Below are positions 35,813 to 44,946 of a stretch of 64,000 bases of DNA, piece after piece (position 1 is the first letter of the stretch; each line of letters opens with the position of its first letter). This DNA comes from an uncultured Nitrospira sp. (GTDB lineage Bacteria; Nitrospirota; Nitrospiria; Nitrospirales; Nitrospiraceae): assembly GCA_902500775.1 (NCBI GenBank), contig CABVRZ010000001.1, positions 1-64,000 on the forward strand, in the 5' to 3' direction. Both the position numbers and the translations under genes were made by a program. The notes below the pieces were generated by a model, which saw nothing but the letters and a program-made list of their open reading frames with translations, had not been told where the DNA came from and searched no databases.

Positions 35813-36070
35813 TCACCAGACCAAGGCAACACTCAGGAGAATGACGCCCCATATGACAACGGATACCTTCAGCCCGTTGATAACCCCGATTGCAGGCGCC
35901 AAGGGATGATGCCCCAGCGTCTCTCGCCTCTCCGCATCTTCTCGGCAAATACATTCCCCATCCAGCTTCTCACGAGAGGGGCACAGCGTCTCCAGGATCA
36001 CTCGAGCACGAGCGAGATCGTCAACCGATTGCGGATAGGGGTGTCTCACTGATCCTTGTACAGGTCTCAT
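35813..36070 (-). CDS. Small membrane protein, unknown
   Basis: An 85-residue protein: a polar N-terminal part with two or three Cys (ETLCPSREKLDGECICREDAER is the landmark region, spaced as C-x11-C-x-C) and a single C-terminal TM helix (about 62-84) ending at the last residue. The start is convincing: GGAGGT lies five bases before the ATG. The topology suits a tail-anchored or small sensor protein. The gene stands alone, divergent from rlpA. The family is not recognised. Confidence 0.6.
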   Translation of the reverse strand: MRPVQGSVRHPYPQSVDDLARARVILETLCPSREKLDGECICREDAERRETLGHHPLAPAIGVINGLKVSVVIWGVILLSVALVW

Positions 36071-36367
36071 GATGACCTCCGTGTGATCAATACTATCCTC
36101 CCTGTTGCTTCATCTCCAGAATACCCCAACCTCTTCTTTCTCCCATACGAAAACCATCTTTCCAGCTGGATGATCAGTAGGCCACCCTACTTGCTCACGC
36201 CATGAATCGCCTCCCCTTTTCACCCTCCAGAATTCATAGGCACTTCAACTACCACCAAGAAGTTGCTGCGACGGGCGTCCCTTGCCACATACAAACAACT
36301 AGGCCATCATTGCGGGCACTGTGAAGTCCGATCTGAGTGCTGTCTGATTCTTTCTGCGAGAAGGCAG

Positions 36368-37081
36368 ATGAACCACATCACATTCCCACTCTGGTTACTG
36401 AGCATCTTCATGCTGACACTCACGTCCTGCACTCTACTCAAGACAACCGCCTCAACCATGAAGATCGGCTATCGAGTTGCCAAGGGCACCGTCAAGGGAA
36501 CGATATGGGTTGTGCGAGGAACGTATGAATTGACCAAGGGGGCGACCGTGCTCGCCTATCACATCGGGAGGTTTACATTTGAGGTCGTCCGTGCTCCGCT
36601 GGAGTCTCCGTTGACGAACGATGACATCCAGACAATCGATGGGCTCCCGGTCAAAGAGGCGATTCGACTGGGACGTGTGAAATTGGCTCCCTATACCGTC
36701 AACGGCCGTCATTATGTGCCAATGACCGTTGCTCGTGCCCAGACCTACGAAGAAACGGGCTTGGCCTCCTGGTATGGAGAAGAAACCAGACGACAACCAG
36801 GAGGCGTCATGACAGCGAACGGTGAACGGTTCAACCCCAAGGGATTCACGGCAGCCCATAAGTATTTACCTCTCCCAACTCATGTGCAGGTAACGAACCT
36901 CGAGAACGGACGATCGATCATTGTACGAGTGAATGACCGTGGTCCCTTCCCAAGTCAGCACAATCCTGACTCTGGGAAGCGGATCATTGATTTAAGTTGG
37001 GGAGCAGCCGAACAACTCGGGTTTGTCGAACAAGGGACAGTCCGAGTCCACGTCGAGACGATTCAGCTGCAAGAAGGATAA
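36368..37081 (+). CDS. rlpA: RlpA-like lipoprotein (septal/peptidoglycan)
   Basis: A 237-residue lipoprotein: signal peptide and lipobox TLTSC (Cys21), a linker, then the double-psi beta-barrel domain of RlpA near residues 130-235. Segments ETGLASWYGEE, GVMTANGERFNPKGFTAAHK, VTNLENGRSIIVRVNDRGPF and RIIDLSWGAAEQLG match, including the catalytic-type Asp in VNDRGPF. RlpA is a septal protein; in some species it is a lytic transglycosylase on denuded glycan. No SPOR domain is present. ATG 36368 has AGAAGGCAG just upstream; the longer frame to 36263 precedes the signal peptide and is unlikely. Confidence 0.88.
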   Translation: MNHITFPLWLLSIFMLTLTSCTLLKTTASTMKIGYRVAKGTVKGTIWVVRGTYELTKGATVLAYHIGRFTFEVVRAPLESPLTNDDIQTIDGLPVKEAIRLGRVKLAPYTVNGRHYVPMTVARAQTYEETGLASWYGEETRRQPGGVMTANGERFNPKGFTAAHKYLPLPTHVQVTNLENGRSIIVRVNDRGPFPSQHNPDSGKRIIDLSWGAAEQLGFVEQGTVRVHVETIQLQEG

Positions 37082-37162
37082 CCAGTGGCCAGATAACCGC
37101 CCACTGAGTAGCTCGCCAAGAAGGCGTGGCTTCAATATCTTGCGTAAGAGGGCAAGAGCACC

Positions 37163-37180
37163 GCGCCGTTCTCACGGCGC
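37163..37180. terminator. Hairpin between convergent rlpA and smc
   Basis: GCGCCGT and ACGGCGC form a perfect 7-bp GC-rich stem with a TCTC loop in the gap between the 3' ends of rlpA (plus) and smc (minus). No T run follows on either strand, so it is at best a partial or factor-assisted terminator. Confidence 0.4.
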
Positions 37181-37187
37181 ATACCGT

Positions 37188-40100
37188 TTAGGCCGGCTGG
37201 AGCTCGCCGAGCCTGACGGACACCAACTTCGAGACACCCGGTTCTTCCATCGTGACACCGAAGAGCGAATCGGCGATGCTCATCGTGCGTTTATTGTGTG
37301 TGATGACGAGAAATTGGGCATTCTGCGCTAAGTCTTTCAAGACCGCCGTGAAACGCCCGATATTTTCCTCATCCAGCGGCGCGTCAATTTCGTCCAACAG
37401 GCAGAACGGCGTCGGCCTGATGAGAAAGCTTGCGAACAAGAGCGCCATCGCAGTGAGAGTTTTTTCTCCACCCGACAACATAGTAATGCTTTTCAACCGC
37501 TTGCCGGGAGGCTGAGCTACAATCTCAATGCCGGGCTCTTGATTGCCGGACGGTTCTCCGTTTTCCACGGGCGGTTCCTCAACCAACTGCAATTCTGCCC
37601 GCCCTCCAGGGAAAAATTGCCCAAAGACCTCGGTGAACTTCTGCTGCAACTCGTCATAGGTCGCGGCAAACATTTCCTTCGTGGTCCGGTTAATCCGCTG
37701 GATGATCTCCTTCAGCGAGGCAATCGAATTCGACAGGTCTTGCTCTTGCGCCGACAGAAAGGTGTGGCGTTCTTCCAATTCCTGATGCTCACTGATCGCA
37801 GCCAGATTGATGGGCCCCATGCGATCCAGACGATCACGGAGTTTCTGCAACTGTTCTTTCAGCTCGGCGTCTGATCGCCCCTCCGTCGCCTGTGGTAGGG
37901 CAACCTCCGCTTCGCCCATACCTTCATTGGATTGTGGCGGAGCATCAACCAATGCGAGTGGATCAAGCTGATAGGTGCCAGCCAAGGTACCCTCCACCGT
38001 CCCCAAGTGCAGACGCACCTCGGCACGACGAACCTCCACGGTCATTCGAGCCTCTCGAACGACCGACATTCCTCGCCGTACCTCCTCCAAGCCAGCTTCA
38101 AACGTTTGACTCGTTGTCATGTGCTGCGCCTGTCGCTCCTGAGCCGCGACCAACTCTCCTTTGACTCGCCCAGCGGTCACACCGAGATCTTGACACAGTG
38201 TCTCCTGCCGAACCTGCTCTTCTCGGCTCTGCTCAATCAAACCCTTCAAGCTGTTCAGGTGTTCACCCAAAGCTCGGCGCCGCTCTTCGGCCTCCTGTAT
38301 CTGCTGCGTAACGCGAGCCCGATTCAGCTGTTCATGCTCCCGCTTCGCACGTAATCCTTCTACCGTGAGCTTGGCCTGAGTGACATGTTCCTGGTGCGTT
38401 CTCATGCTCTGATCAAGCAGACCCAGGCGTTCCCCGACTCTCGCAACCAAGGCATCTTGCCCATTTTTCTCTGCGACCCACTGCCCCAATTGAGCCTGCA
38501 CTGATTGCGACTCTTCCTCCATTCGCCCCCGCTCGCTGAAGCCTTCTTGAATCTCTGCATCCACGGCTTGCAAGCGATGATCGAGATCGCTCAGCACATG
38601 CTGGAGTTTCTCCTCATCTTTGCGCAACGAGAGATTCTGCATTTCGGCTTCGCGTAAGGCATCGCCGAGCTGGCGCTCCTGCTGGGTAAGCATCTGAATT
38701 TGTGCAAACACCATATCCCGTTGTTGCTTACTTTGATCAAGTTCCGTCACGAACGACTGTCGTTTGGCATCGAGATCGATGACCTCTCGACGACGTTCAA
38801 GCAGACCCGGGGTGCTTTGCACCTGACCACCCGTCACGATACCCGAGGCATCTACCATTTCCCCATCCAGCGTGACGAGAATGGGCCCGTGAGGAGCACC
38901 CCATTCATATCGCTCCCACAGCTGCAACGCCTGGTCCAAGGATCGGATGATCACCACGCGATCGAACAGGGCATCGCGAGCCGCCGTTCGAGCGGCATCG
39001 GTTTGGATCAGATCCACCGCTCGCCCAACCACACCGGGGTCTGTAGAGATCGTCGGCCACCAGGACGGTGTCGAGCTTCCGTCCCATCGAGGACGTTGCG
39101 GGATAAAGCTGCCTCGCCCGAGCGCCTCCTGCTGGAGAAACCGAACCAGCCGTTGACCGACCGACGGTTCATCCACAAACCATCCTCGCACACGCTCCCC
39201 CAATACCGCCTCAACCGCACGTTCCATCCCTGACGGAATGACCAGCCATTCAGCAACCGCATCGCGCACACCTTCGCAAGACTTCAGGGCCGGACCTTGT
39301 TGCACGCCCTGCCGGCCATAGCCCATTTCTTCACGCACCACACTTTGGAGCGCCTCAAGACGTGAATCGACTCCCGCCAGTTCCTCTGAACGGCGCAAAA
39401 TCACTTGATCCAACGATTGCATGCTCCCCACGGCCTGGGCGGCCTCTTCTTGCACCACCCGCAGTTCCACGCGCAGTTCCGACACCCGCCGATCGGCCTC
39501 TCCATACTCTTTCCGTAACGACTCATGCCGATCAATCGCCGTGGCACGCTGGCCGCCAAGTTCTTCTCGCTCCGCCGTCAACCGTGCATCGCGCCCCACG
39601 AGATCTTCCATCCGTCTCGCCAATTGCGAGATGGCCTGTTCGGTATTGGCAACGAGCACAGCGAGCTGCAATACATCCTTGCGCCCTCGCTCCTCCTCCG
39701 AGACGGCCGCGGCCCGCTGACTGACTAATCGCATCAGCTCCTGATCTAATGCCTCGAGCGCCTGAGCCCGAAGCATCATCTCCTCTTCAACGGACCGTAA
39801 GGAGGTCTCGATCGTCTGCAGCGTCTCGGAGACCTGCCCCTGTGAACGAACTAACTCCTCGAGTTCAGCCGATTCCTGCACCTGTTGCTGATCAAATAAC
39901 TGTCCTCGGCTCCGTTCAACCTCCGCCGCGGTCAGCGCCTGGGCCTGTTGCTGTTCGACACCTCCTAATTCTTCGCGAATCTTGGCAATGGTGTCCGACA
40001 TGGCAATTGTATCGAGCCGGGCCTGTTCGAGTTCGGTCGTGAGTCGAGCCTGTTCAGCCGCCTTTTCTGATTCTTGCTGGTCGAGATTCAATACTTCACT

Positions 40101-40868
40101 CTCAACCTCCTGCAACGCGTGTCGCAAGATCCGGAACTCCTTGGTCAGGAGCGCCACTTCAATCTCACGCACTTCCCCTTGCAGCGTCTGATAGGTTCGG
40201 GCCTGGCGCGCTTGTCGCTCAAGAGAATTCAACTGCTTCTTCACCTCGGCCACGATATCTCTGACACGGAGAAGATTTTGTTGGGTCGCCTCCAGCTTGC
40301 GCAATGCTTCGGCCTTTTGTTTTTTATAGCGGACGATCCCGGCCGTCTCCTCGATCAACTCACGTCGATCTTGGGGAGACGCGTTCAAGATCTGGTCGAT
40401 CTGCCCCTGGGCAATCACCGTATGGCCTTTGCTCCCCGCGCGCGTATCGAGCAGTAAGCTACGAATGTCCTTGAGCCGACAGTGGATTTTATTGAGGAGA
40501 TACTCGCTTTCGCCATTACGGTACAAGCGACGGGTAATCATCATCTCCTGCATTTCGGTCAATTCGCTGGGAAGGCTCGAGTTTCCATCGAGCTTCATCA
40601 TCGTGGGATCTAGCCCTCCAATCACCAGAGACACCTCAGCCATACCCAGGGGCTTTCGGAGTTCAGTCCCATTGAATATGACATCTTCCATCTTTTCACT
40701 TCGGAGTGTCTTGGTACTCTGCTCACCCAACACCCATAGGATGGAGTCCACGACGTTGCTTTTTCCACTGCCATTCGGACCGACGATTGCGGTCACTCCC
40801 TCGGGAAATTCGATCTTGGCCTCAGCAAACGATTTGAAGCCCGTCATCGTCATGGTCTTTAAATGCAT
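37188..40868 (-). CDS. smc: Chromosome segregation protein SMC
   Basis: A 1226-residue condensin-type ATPase that compacts and helps segregate the chromosome. N-terminal Walker A GPNGSGKSN near residues 30-38, long heptad-rich coiled coils (about 170-510 and 690-1030), a hinge around 515-670 (CEGVRDAVAEWL, VVIIRSLDQALQLW, DASGIVTGG), and the C-terminal head with signature LSGGEKTLTAMALLFAS and Walker B FCLLDEIDAPLD. It is slightly longer than Bacillus SMC. AAGGTGA precedes the ATG. No scpA or scpB is adjacent. Confidence 0.97.
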   Translation of the reverse strand: MHLKTMTMTGFKSFAEAKIEFPEGVTAIVGPNGSGKSNVVDSILWVLGEQSTKTLRSEKMEDVIFNGTELRKPLGMAEVSLVIGGLDPTMMKLDGNSSLPSELTEMQEMMITRRLYRNGESEYLLNKIHCRLKDIRSLLLDTRAGSKGHTVIAQGQIDQILNASPQDRRELIEETAGIVRYKKQKAEALRKLEATQQNLLRVRDIVAEVKKQLNSLERQARQARTYQTLQGEVREIEVALLTKEFRILRHALQEVESEVLNLDQQESEKAAEQARLTTELEQARLDTIAMSDTIAKIREELGGVEQQQAQALTAAEVERSRGQLFDQQQVQESAELEELVRSQGQVSETLQTIETSLRSVEEEMMLRAQALEALDQELMRLVSQRAAAVSEEERGRKDVLQLAVLVANTEQAISQLARRMEDLVGRDARLTAEREELGGQRATAIDRHESLRKEYGEADRRVSELRVELRVVQEEAAQAVGSMQSLDQVILRRSEELAGVDSRLEALQSVVREEMGYGRQGVQQGPALKSCEGVRDAVAEWLVIPSGMERAVEAVLGERVRGWFVDEPSVGQRLVRFLQQEALGRGSFIPQRPRWDGSSTPSWWPTISTDPGVVGRAVDLIQTDAARTAARDALFDRVVIIRSLDQALQLWERYEWGAPHGPILVTLDGEMVDASGIVTGGQVQSTPGLLERRREVIDLDAKRQSFVTELDQSKQQRDMVFAQIQMLTQQERQLGDALREAEMQNLSLRKDEEKLQHVLSDLDHRLQAVDAEIQEGFSERGRMEEESQSVQAQLGQWVAEKNGQDALVARVGERLGLLDQSMRTHQEHVTQAKLTVEGLRAKREHEQLNRARVTQQIQEAEERRRALGEHLNSLKGLIEQSREEQVRQETLCQDLGVTAGRVKGELVAAQERQAQHMTTSQTFEAGLEEVRRGMSVVREARMTVEVRRAEVRLHLGTVEGTLAGTYQLDPLALVDAPPQSNEGMGEAEVALPQATEGRSDAELKEQLQKLRDRLDRMGPINLAAISEHQELEERHTFLSAQEQDLSNSIASLKEIIQRINRTTKEMFAATYDELQQKFTEVFGQFFPGGRAELQLVEEPPVENGEPSGNQEPGIEIVAQPPGKRLKSITMLSGGEKTLTAMALLFASFLIRPTPFCLLDEIDAPLDEENIGRFTAVLKDLAQNAQFLVITHNKRTMSIADSLFGVTMEEPGVSKLVSVRLGELQPA

Positions 40869-41130
40869 CAGCTCACCTTATGGTTATGGGCGATACCCGC
40901 ACTCCACACACGCGCGCTTGGGAAGGAAAAACCCCGGGACCTTGTACCATAGAGATTTCAGGAAATCAAAATCAAAACACTGTGGGTAGGGGATGGAAAT
41001 TAAACCCCCTACAATTTATAGATTTGATTAGGAACAGAGACTAAAAAGGAGATCACCACCAACAACCCGTACCCTCCCACACCTGCGATAAGGAGGAATC
41101 GGGCCTCGATCGGCTTGCTTGCTTACGACG

Positions 41131-42093
41131 CTACCTGGGAACGCCGGCCATCGGCTTCTTCGAGGACTCAATCTGGACGAGCTCCTTTGGCAGAAGGAAC
41201 TCGACATCTTCCTCGATGACGGTCAACTCTTCCACGTCAAATGGCTCCGACGCTCGTAAAAACGCTACTACTTCCGTGACCAAAATCTCCGGCGCCGAGG
41301 CACCAGCAGCAATGCCGACGGCTTTGGCTCCTTCGAGCCAGACGGGATCGATATCGGCAGCTGAGTCGATGAGGTAGGACGGAATGCCGCACTGCTCTCC
41401 AAGTTCCCGCAGGCGGTTGGAATTGGAGCTGTTTGGCGAACCGATGACCAGAATGACATCCACCAGGCGCGATAACTCCTTGACGGCATTCTGCCGGTTC
41501 TGCGTGGCGTAACAGATATCTTCTTGATGAGGCCCCTTAATGTTCGGGAACCGCTTATGCAGCGCACCTACAATGTCCCGACACTCATCGACACTCAACG
41601 TGGTTTGCGTGACATACGAGAGGTTGACGGTGTTATCCACCGTCAGCTTTTCGACGTCTTCGACCGACGACACCAGATGAAACTTGTCGGGAACCTGGCC
41701 TAGTGTCCCGATCACTTCCGGGTGACCAGCATGACCAATGAGAATCAGCTCATACCCCTGGGTGTAGTCACGGTTCACTTCATTATGCACTTTGATCACG
41801 AGCGGGCAAGTCGCATCAATGACATGCAACCGTCGCTGATTCGCTTCTTCCCACACCGATTTTGCCACACCATGGGCACTAAAAATCACGACCGAGCCTT
41901 CAGGCACCTCGTTCAACTCTTCCACGAACACTGCGCCCTTGCGCCGGAGCGAATTCACGACATGGCGGCTGTGGACGATCTCATGCCGAACATAAATGGG
42001 CGCGCCGTATTTCTTGAGCGACAGATCCACGATATCGATCGCCCGATCGACACCGGCGCAAAACCCACGAGGATTAGCGAGATATATCTTCAT
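41131..42093 (-). CDS. ispH: 4-hydroxy-3-methylbut-2-enyl diphosphate reductase IspH
   Basis: Last enzyme of the MEP pathway; it reduces HMBPP to IPP and DMAPP. 320 residues with the three conserved cluster Cys: [12 protein letters not shown] (Cys12), IDATCPLV and [11 protein letters not shown]. Further family landmarks are [29 protein letters not shown] and [13 protein letters not shown]-terminal tail of about 30 residues extends past the usual end. AAGGAG lies 11 bases before the ATG. It lies 262 bases upstream of smc on the same strand. With dxs and ispG it gives three MEP steps in the window. Confidence 0.97.
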   Translation of the reverse strand: MKIYLANPRGFCAGVDRAIDIVDLSLKKYGAPIYVRHEIVHSRHVVNSLRRKGAVFVEELNEVPEGSVVIFSAHGVAKSVWEEANQRRLHVIDATCPLVIKVHNEVNRDYTQGYELILIGHAGHPEVIGTLGQVPDKFHLVSSVEDVEKLTVDNTVNLSYVTQTTLSVDECRDIVGALHKRFPNIKGPHQEDICYATQNRQNAVKELSRLVDVILVIGSPNSSNSNRLRELGEQCGIPSYLIDSAADIDPVWLEGAKAVGIAAGASAPEILVTEVVAFLRASEPFDVEELTVIEEDVEFLLPKELVQIESSKKPMAGVPR

Positions 42094-42353
42094 GGTCGTC
42101 GTAGCTCCTTCGTTCAGGCTCTACAAGACAGGCTTCGACTCTGACAGCATTGACCGCTCACGATACGTCAGATCACTAGGGTCCGTCAACAGAATAGCCA
42201 AGCAGCATACATATACCGTCTGCAACTCCGTACTCGCCCGCTTGACTCACACCCCCCTACTCCGTAGGCTCAGTCCTGAGTGGGACTTCTTCTCATTGAG
42301 CGATCCGAAACTGTTGTCTCTTCGGTTCTGGAATTGTAAAGGAGGCATCTCAC

Positions 42354-42737
42354 ATGGCTCAGCGACCTTTTCAAACTGGGGCAGTCGTCAATCTGAGTGC
42401 TGGAGAAAGCGTCAAGGATGTCGTCGTGTGTACCGTTCCTGCCAGAAAGCGATTCGATATCAAATTTCTCGGCATCAATGGGTTTGGACATCCGAACCAG
42501 CCCCTCTTCTACGCCGTCCACGTCACAACAAAATCGGCACTCGGCATCTATCCCATTGCACCGACCGGCATTTCTGAAATAGCCGAACCCGAGTTTCCGA
42601 TGCGGTATTTTGGGAGCCAGGACGTCGCACTCTACGCGGATCCAAAATCCCAGTTAATCTTTTCCGTCGCCCGAAAAGGCACGACAGGAAACATACGAGT
42701 GTTCATCAGTCTCTGCGGAATGCTCATTGATCTCTGA
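42354..42737 (+). CDS. Hypothetical protein, 127 residues
   Basis: A predicted soluble cytoplasmic protein with no signal peptide or TM helix; the sequence reads as mostly beta strands (GAVVNLSAGESVKDVVVCTV, FDIKFLGINGFG, FYAVHVTT, VALYADPKSQLIFSVARKG). The fold may be a jelly-roll or Ig-like sandwich, but I recognise no family. The start is strong: AAAGGAGG eight bases before the ATG. It stands alone with a palindromic repeat element beginning right after its stop, which could act as its transcript end. Well expressed, judging by the ribosome binding site; role unknown. Confidence 0.7.
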   Translation: MAQRPFQTGAVVNLSAGESVKDVVVCTVPARKRFDIKFLGINGFGHPNQPLFYAVHVTTKSALGIYPIAPTGISEIAEPEFPMRYFGSQDVALYADPKSQLIFSVARKGTTGNIRVFISLCGMLIDL

Positions 42738-42738
42738 C

Positions 42739-42913
42739 AGGATACTCAAAAAGTCCGCCAGCGGTGTGCTCGCGTGATTCCAAATGCGTGAAACGCATCT
42801 TTTGAAAGGTCGGCTATTTGCAATGCGGTATGCGCGAGCGGCCTTGCTCGATGAAAGTCGCGTCTTGGCGCAATGGGGAGCAGGTGAGAAACCACCTCCT
42901 TTTTGAGCATCCT
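42739..42913. repeat. Palindromic intergenic repeat element, copy 1
   Basis: A 175-bp element bounded by 15-bp terminal inverted repeats: aggatactcaaaaag at 42739-42753 and ctttttgagcatcct at 42899-42913 match at 14 of 15 positions. It starts two bases after the stop of the hypothetical gene and carries no gene. The ends are shared with the element at 55194-55316. This looks like a small non-autonomous (MITE- or REP-like) family. Confidence 0.7.
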
Positions 42914-43168
42914 CATGTTCTTGTGCCATGAGCCTCGCACGGAACATTCCAGCGACAAGGATTGGTAATGACTAGATTTCTCCGTAACCTCATCGAGGAT
43001 GGAGCCAGCAACGAATCGCTGAAAGCATTCTCAACCCTGGCACCGACCACTCGAACTAGGGCGCCCAGGAGACCGCACGACATTCATTGCGCATGTAAAG
43101 GTGAACCGTACGCATTCGTTATCAGAAGAAGGGCAGCTCGTTGGGAGGAGGGATGAGGACACACACTA
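42914..43168. other. Intergenic sequence downstream of repeat
   Basis: With the repeat this makes a gene-free stretch of about 430 bases between the hypothetical gene and the mlaC paralogue, whose 3' end it borders. Short frames here lack ribosome binding sites. I see no other structure. Confidence 0.5.
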
Positions 43169-43825
43169 TTATCGTTTTGATGTCGATTCGTCGACGGCAG
43201 TTCGTGCGCGCAATTTTTTGACCAGTTCCTCGTAGGAGCTTTCACGGATAATCTTCTGAAACTGGCTCCGATAGTTACTGACCAAACTGACACTGTCGAT
43301 GATGATGTCGTAGGCGGACCAGCGACCATCCTTCAGAGATAGACGGTAATCCATCGGGATCGTCGTTTTTTCAGACCGAAACTCCGTCCTCACTTCGGCA
43401 TACAGACCATCTATCCGTTCCGTCAAGTAACTCACTTCTTGTTTTCGTCCGGTATAATCCTCGATTCGTCCTGCATATTTGTCGGAGAGAAAGCTCTTGT
43501 ACACCTCAACGAACTCGTTCTTCTGAACCTCAGTGAGCGGCTTCCAATAACTGCCGAGCACGCGCTTCGACATTTCCGCATAGTCAAACCGGCTGGCAGC
43601 GATCTCTTCCAATAGACGTCGCCGCTGCTCACGCTTGTTTGGATCTTTCAGCGCAGGATCGTCCAGAATACGGAGGATCTTGGTGACAGTCTCTCGCACC
43701 GCCTCCAACGGGGTCTCTGTGCCTGACAGAGAAACGGCACCCGCAATCGACACGAGAAGGAAGAGGGTAACTGACACAGTCCACCAGAGCCGTGCAATGC
43801 CCACCCTCTTGACCAGGCTTAACAT
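43169..43825 (-). CDS. MlaC/Ttg2D/HpnM-family protein, second paralogue
   Basis: A 218-residue exported protein with an N-terminal signal/anchor segment and the MlaC-family core: RRRLLEEIAASRFDYAEMSKRVLG, LTEVQKNEFVEVYKSFL, and WSAYDIIIDSVSLVSNYRSQF. It is clearly homologous to the protein of 29578-30213 but diverged. It is a stand-alone gene, without MlaD, E or F beside it, so it may bind another lipid or serve the same transporter. In hopanoid-producing bacteria a member of this family is named HpnM. ATG 43825 has GAGG eight bases upstream; the longer frame to 43876 is not supported. Confidence 0.88.
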   Translation of the reverse strand: MLSLVKRVGIARLWWTVSVTLFLLVSIAGAVSLSGTETPLEAVRETVTKILRILDDPALKDPNKREQRRRLLEEIAASRFDYAEMSKRVLGSYWKPLTEVQKNEFVEVYKSFLSDKYAGRIEDYTGRKQEVSYLTERIDGLYAEVRTEFRSEKTTIPMDYRLSLKDGRWSAYDIIIDSVSLVSNYRSQFQKIIRESSYEELVKKLRARTAVDESTSKR

Positions 43826-44239
43826 AGGCCGTACCTCTTTGCGCCTTGTCAATCCAAGACAACCGTCACCTTTCAATCTACATGATACAAAGCCATCTTG
43901 TCATTCTCAACCAAGACCTGTGGCGCCTTCATACAAACCGACTTGATATCGTGAATCGTCTTGGAGACAGACGACTGGGGCGATTCGCCAACCCTTCCTC
44001 ATTACATACTTTTACAACGGTAACGGATGAATGAAGAGCTTTATATATCTTGATAGATACTTACTCGATATACAGTAGCATTGCCCTTCCGCAAACACAA
44101 TTCAAGTGGATACCGGTGGTTTCTAAGAACGGTGTAACCCATCGCCTGCGCGATGGGTTAGAGACAACGAGGGGTCCTTTTCCAGGATGCAGCCAGTCAC
44201 TTGACTCTCTGTCCCCTCCCCCGTACGCTGACTGCCATC
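43826..44239. other. Divergent promoter region between mlaC paralogue and phoB
   Basis: About 414 bases with no supported gene. The middle is AT-rich (about 44035-44080) and probably holds the phoB and/or mlaC-paralogue promoters. A strong hairpin lies at 44135-44160 in the presumed phoB leader. I could not identify a clear PHO box. Confidence 0.5.
44135..44160 (+). promoter_or_regulatory. Hairpin in the phoB leader
   Basis: TAACCCATCGC and GCGATGGGTTA form a perfect 11-bp stem with a CTGC loop, ending 79 bases before the phoB start. It is not followed by a T run, so it is not a simple terminator. It could be a regulator dyad or a structured leader. Confidence 0.5.
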
Positions 44240-44941
44240 ATGGGAACCGCCACCGGCAAAAAGATCCTCATCATCGAGGACGAACAGGATATTGTGCAAC
44301 TCGTCCAGCACTATTTACAGAAGGAAGGCTTTCGATCCGTCACGGCCACGAGCGGCATTGAGGCCGTGAAGAAGGTCAAGGAGGAGAAACCTGATCTGAT
44401 CATCTTGGATTTGATGTTGCCCGAACTAGATGGACTCGAAGTCTGTAAGCGAGTCCGCTCCAACCCTGATACCGCACTGCTGCCGATCATCATGCTCACC
44501 GCCAAGGCTGAAGAATCGGACACCATTGTCGGACTGGAGTTGGGCGCCGATGACTACGTGACCAAGCCGTTCAGTCCTAAAGCGCTCATCGCCCGCGTGA
44601 AAGCCTTACTGCGGAGGCTTGACCGTGCCCCCTCAAGCGGTGCAGAGCTCTATCAGTACGGTGCCCTGACTATGACTCCTGCTCGTCACGAAGTCACACT
44701 AGAACAACAAGAAATACCTTTGACAGCCAAGGAATTTGGCCTTTTGGAGCACCTGCTTCGCCATCGCGGCCGTGTCCTAACCCGCGAGGTATTGCTCAAC
44801 GCGGTCTGGGGGTATGATTACTATGGTACGACCAGAACAGTGGACGTGCATATCCGCCGGCTGAAACAGAAGCTGCCACTGCTAGAAGACGCCATCGTGG
44901 CCGTGAAGTCGCTTGGATATAAACTCAAAGATTCCGACTGA
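44240..44941 (+). CDS. phoB: PhoB-type response regulator
   Basis: A 233-residue OmpR/PhoB-family regulator. Receiver domain: acidic pocket ILIIEDEQD, phosphorylated Asp in LIILDLMLPELDG, conserved Lys in YVTKPFSP. C-terminal winged helix: LTAKEFGLLEHLLRHRGRVLTREVLLNAVWGYDY, seen as separate landmarks, then DVHIRRLKQKL. It probably activates phosphate-starvation genes; the assignment to Pho rests on sequence similarity and on phoR plus phosphate transporter genes next to it. I chose ATG 44240 (MGTATG) just before the receiver; no strong ribosome binding site is visible. Confidence 0.9.
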   Translation: MGTATGKKILIIEDEQDIVQLVQHYLQKEGFRSVTATSGIEAVKKVKEEKPDLIILDLMLPELDGLEVCKRVRSNPDTALLPIIMLTAKAEESDTIVGLELGADDYVTKPFSPKALIARVKALLRRLDRAPSSGAELYQYGALTMTPARHEVTLEQQEIPLTAKEFGLLEHLLRHRGRVLTREVLLNAVWGYDYYGTTRTVDVHIRRLKQKLPLLEDAIVAVKSLGYKLKDSD

Positions 44942-44946
44942 TTCGC

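Noticed and set aside
40869-41130. Hydrophobic 35-codon minus-strand stretch and a GTAGGGG/CCCCTAC hairpin between ispH and smc
   Set aside because: The stretch has no ATG, GTG or TTG start after its preceding stop, and the hairpin has a 13-base loop and no T run.
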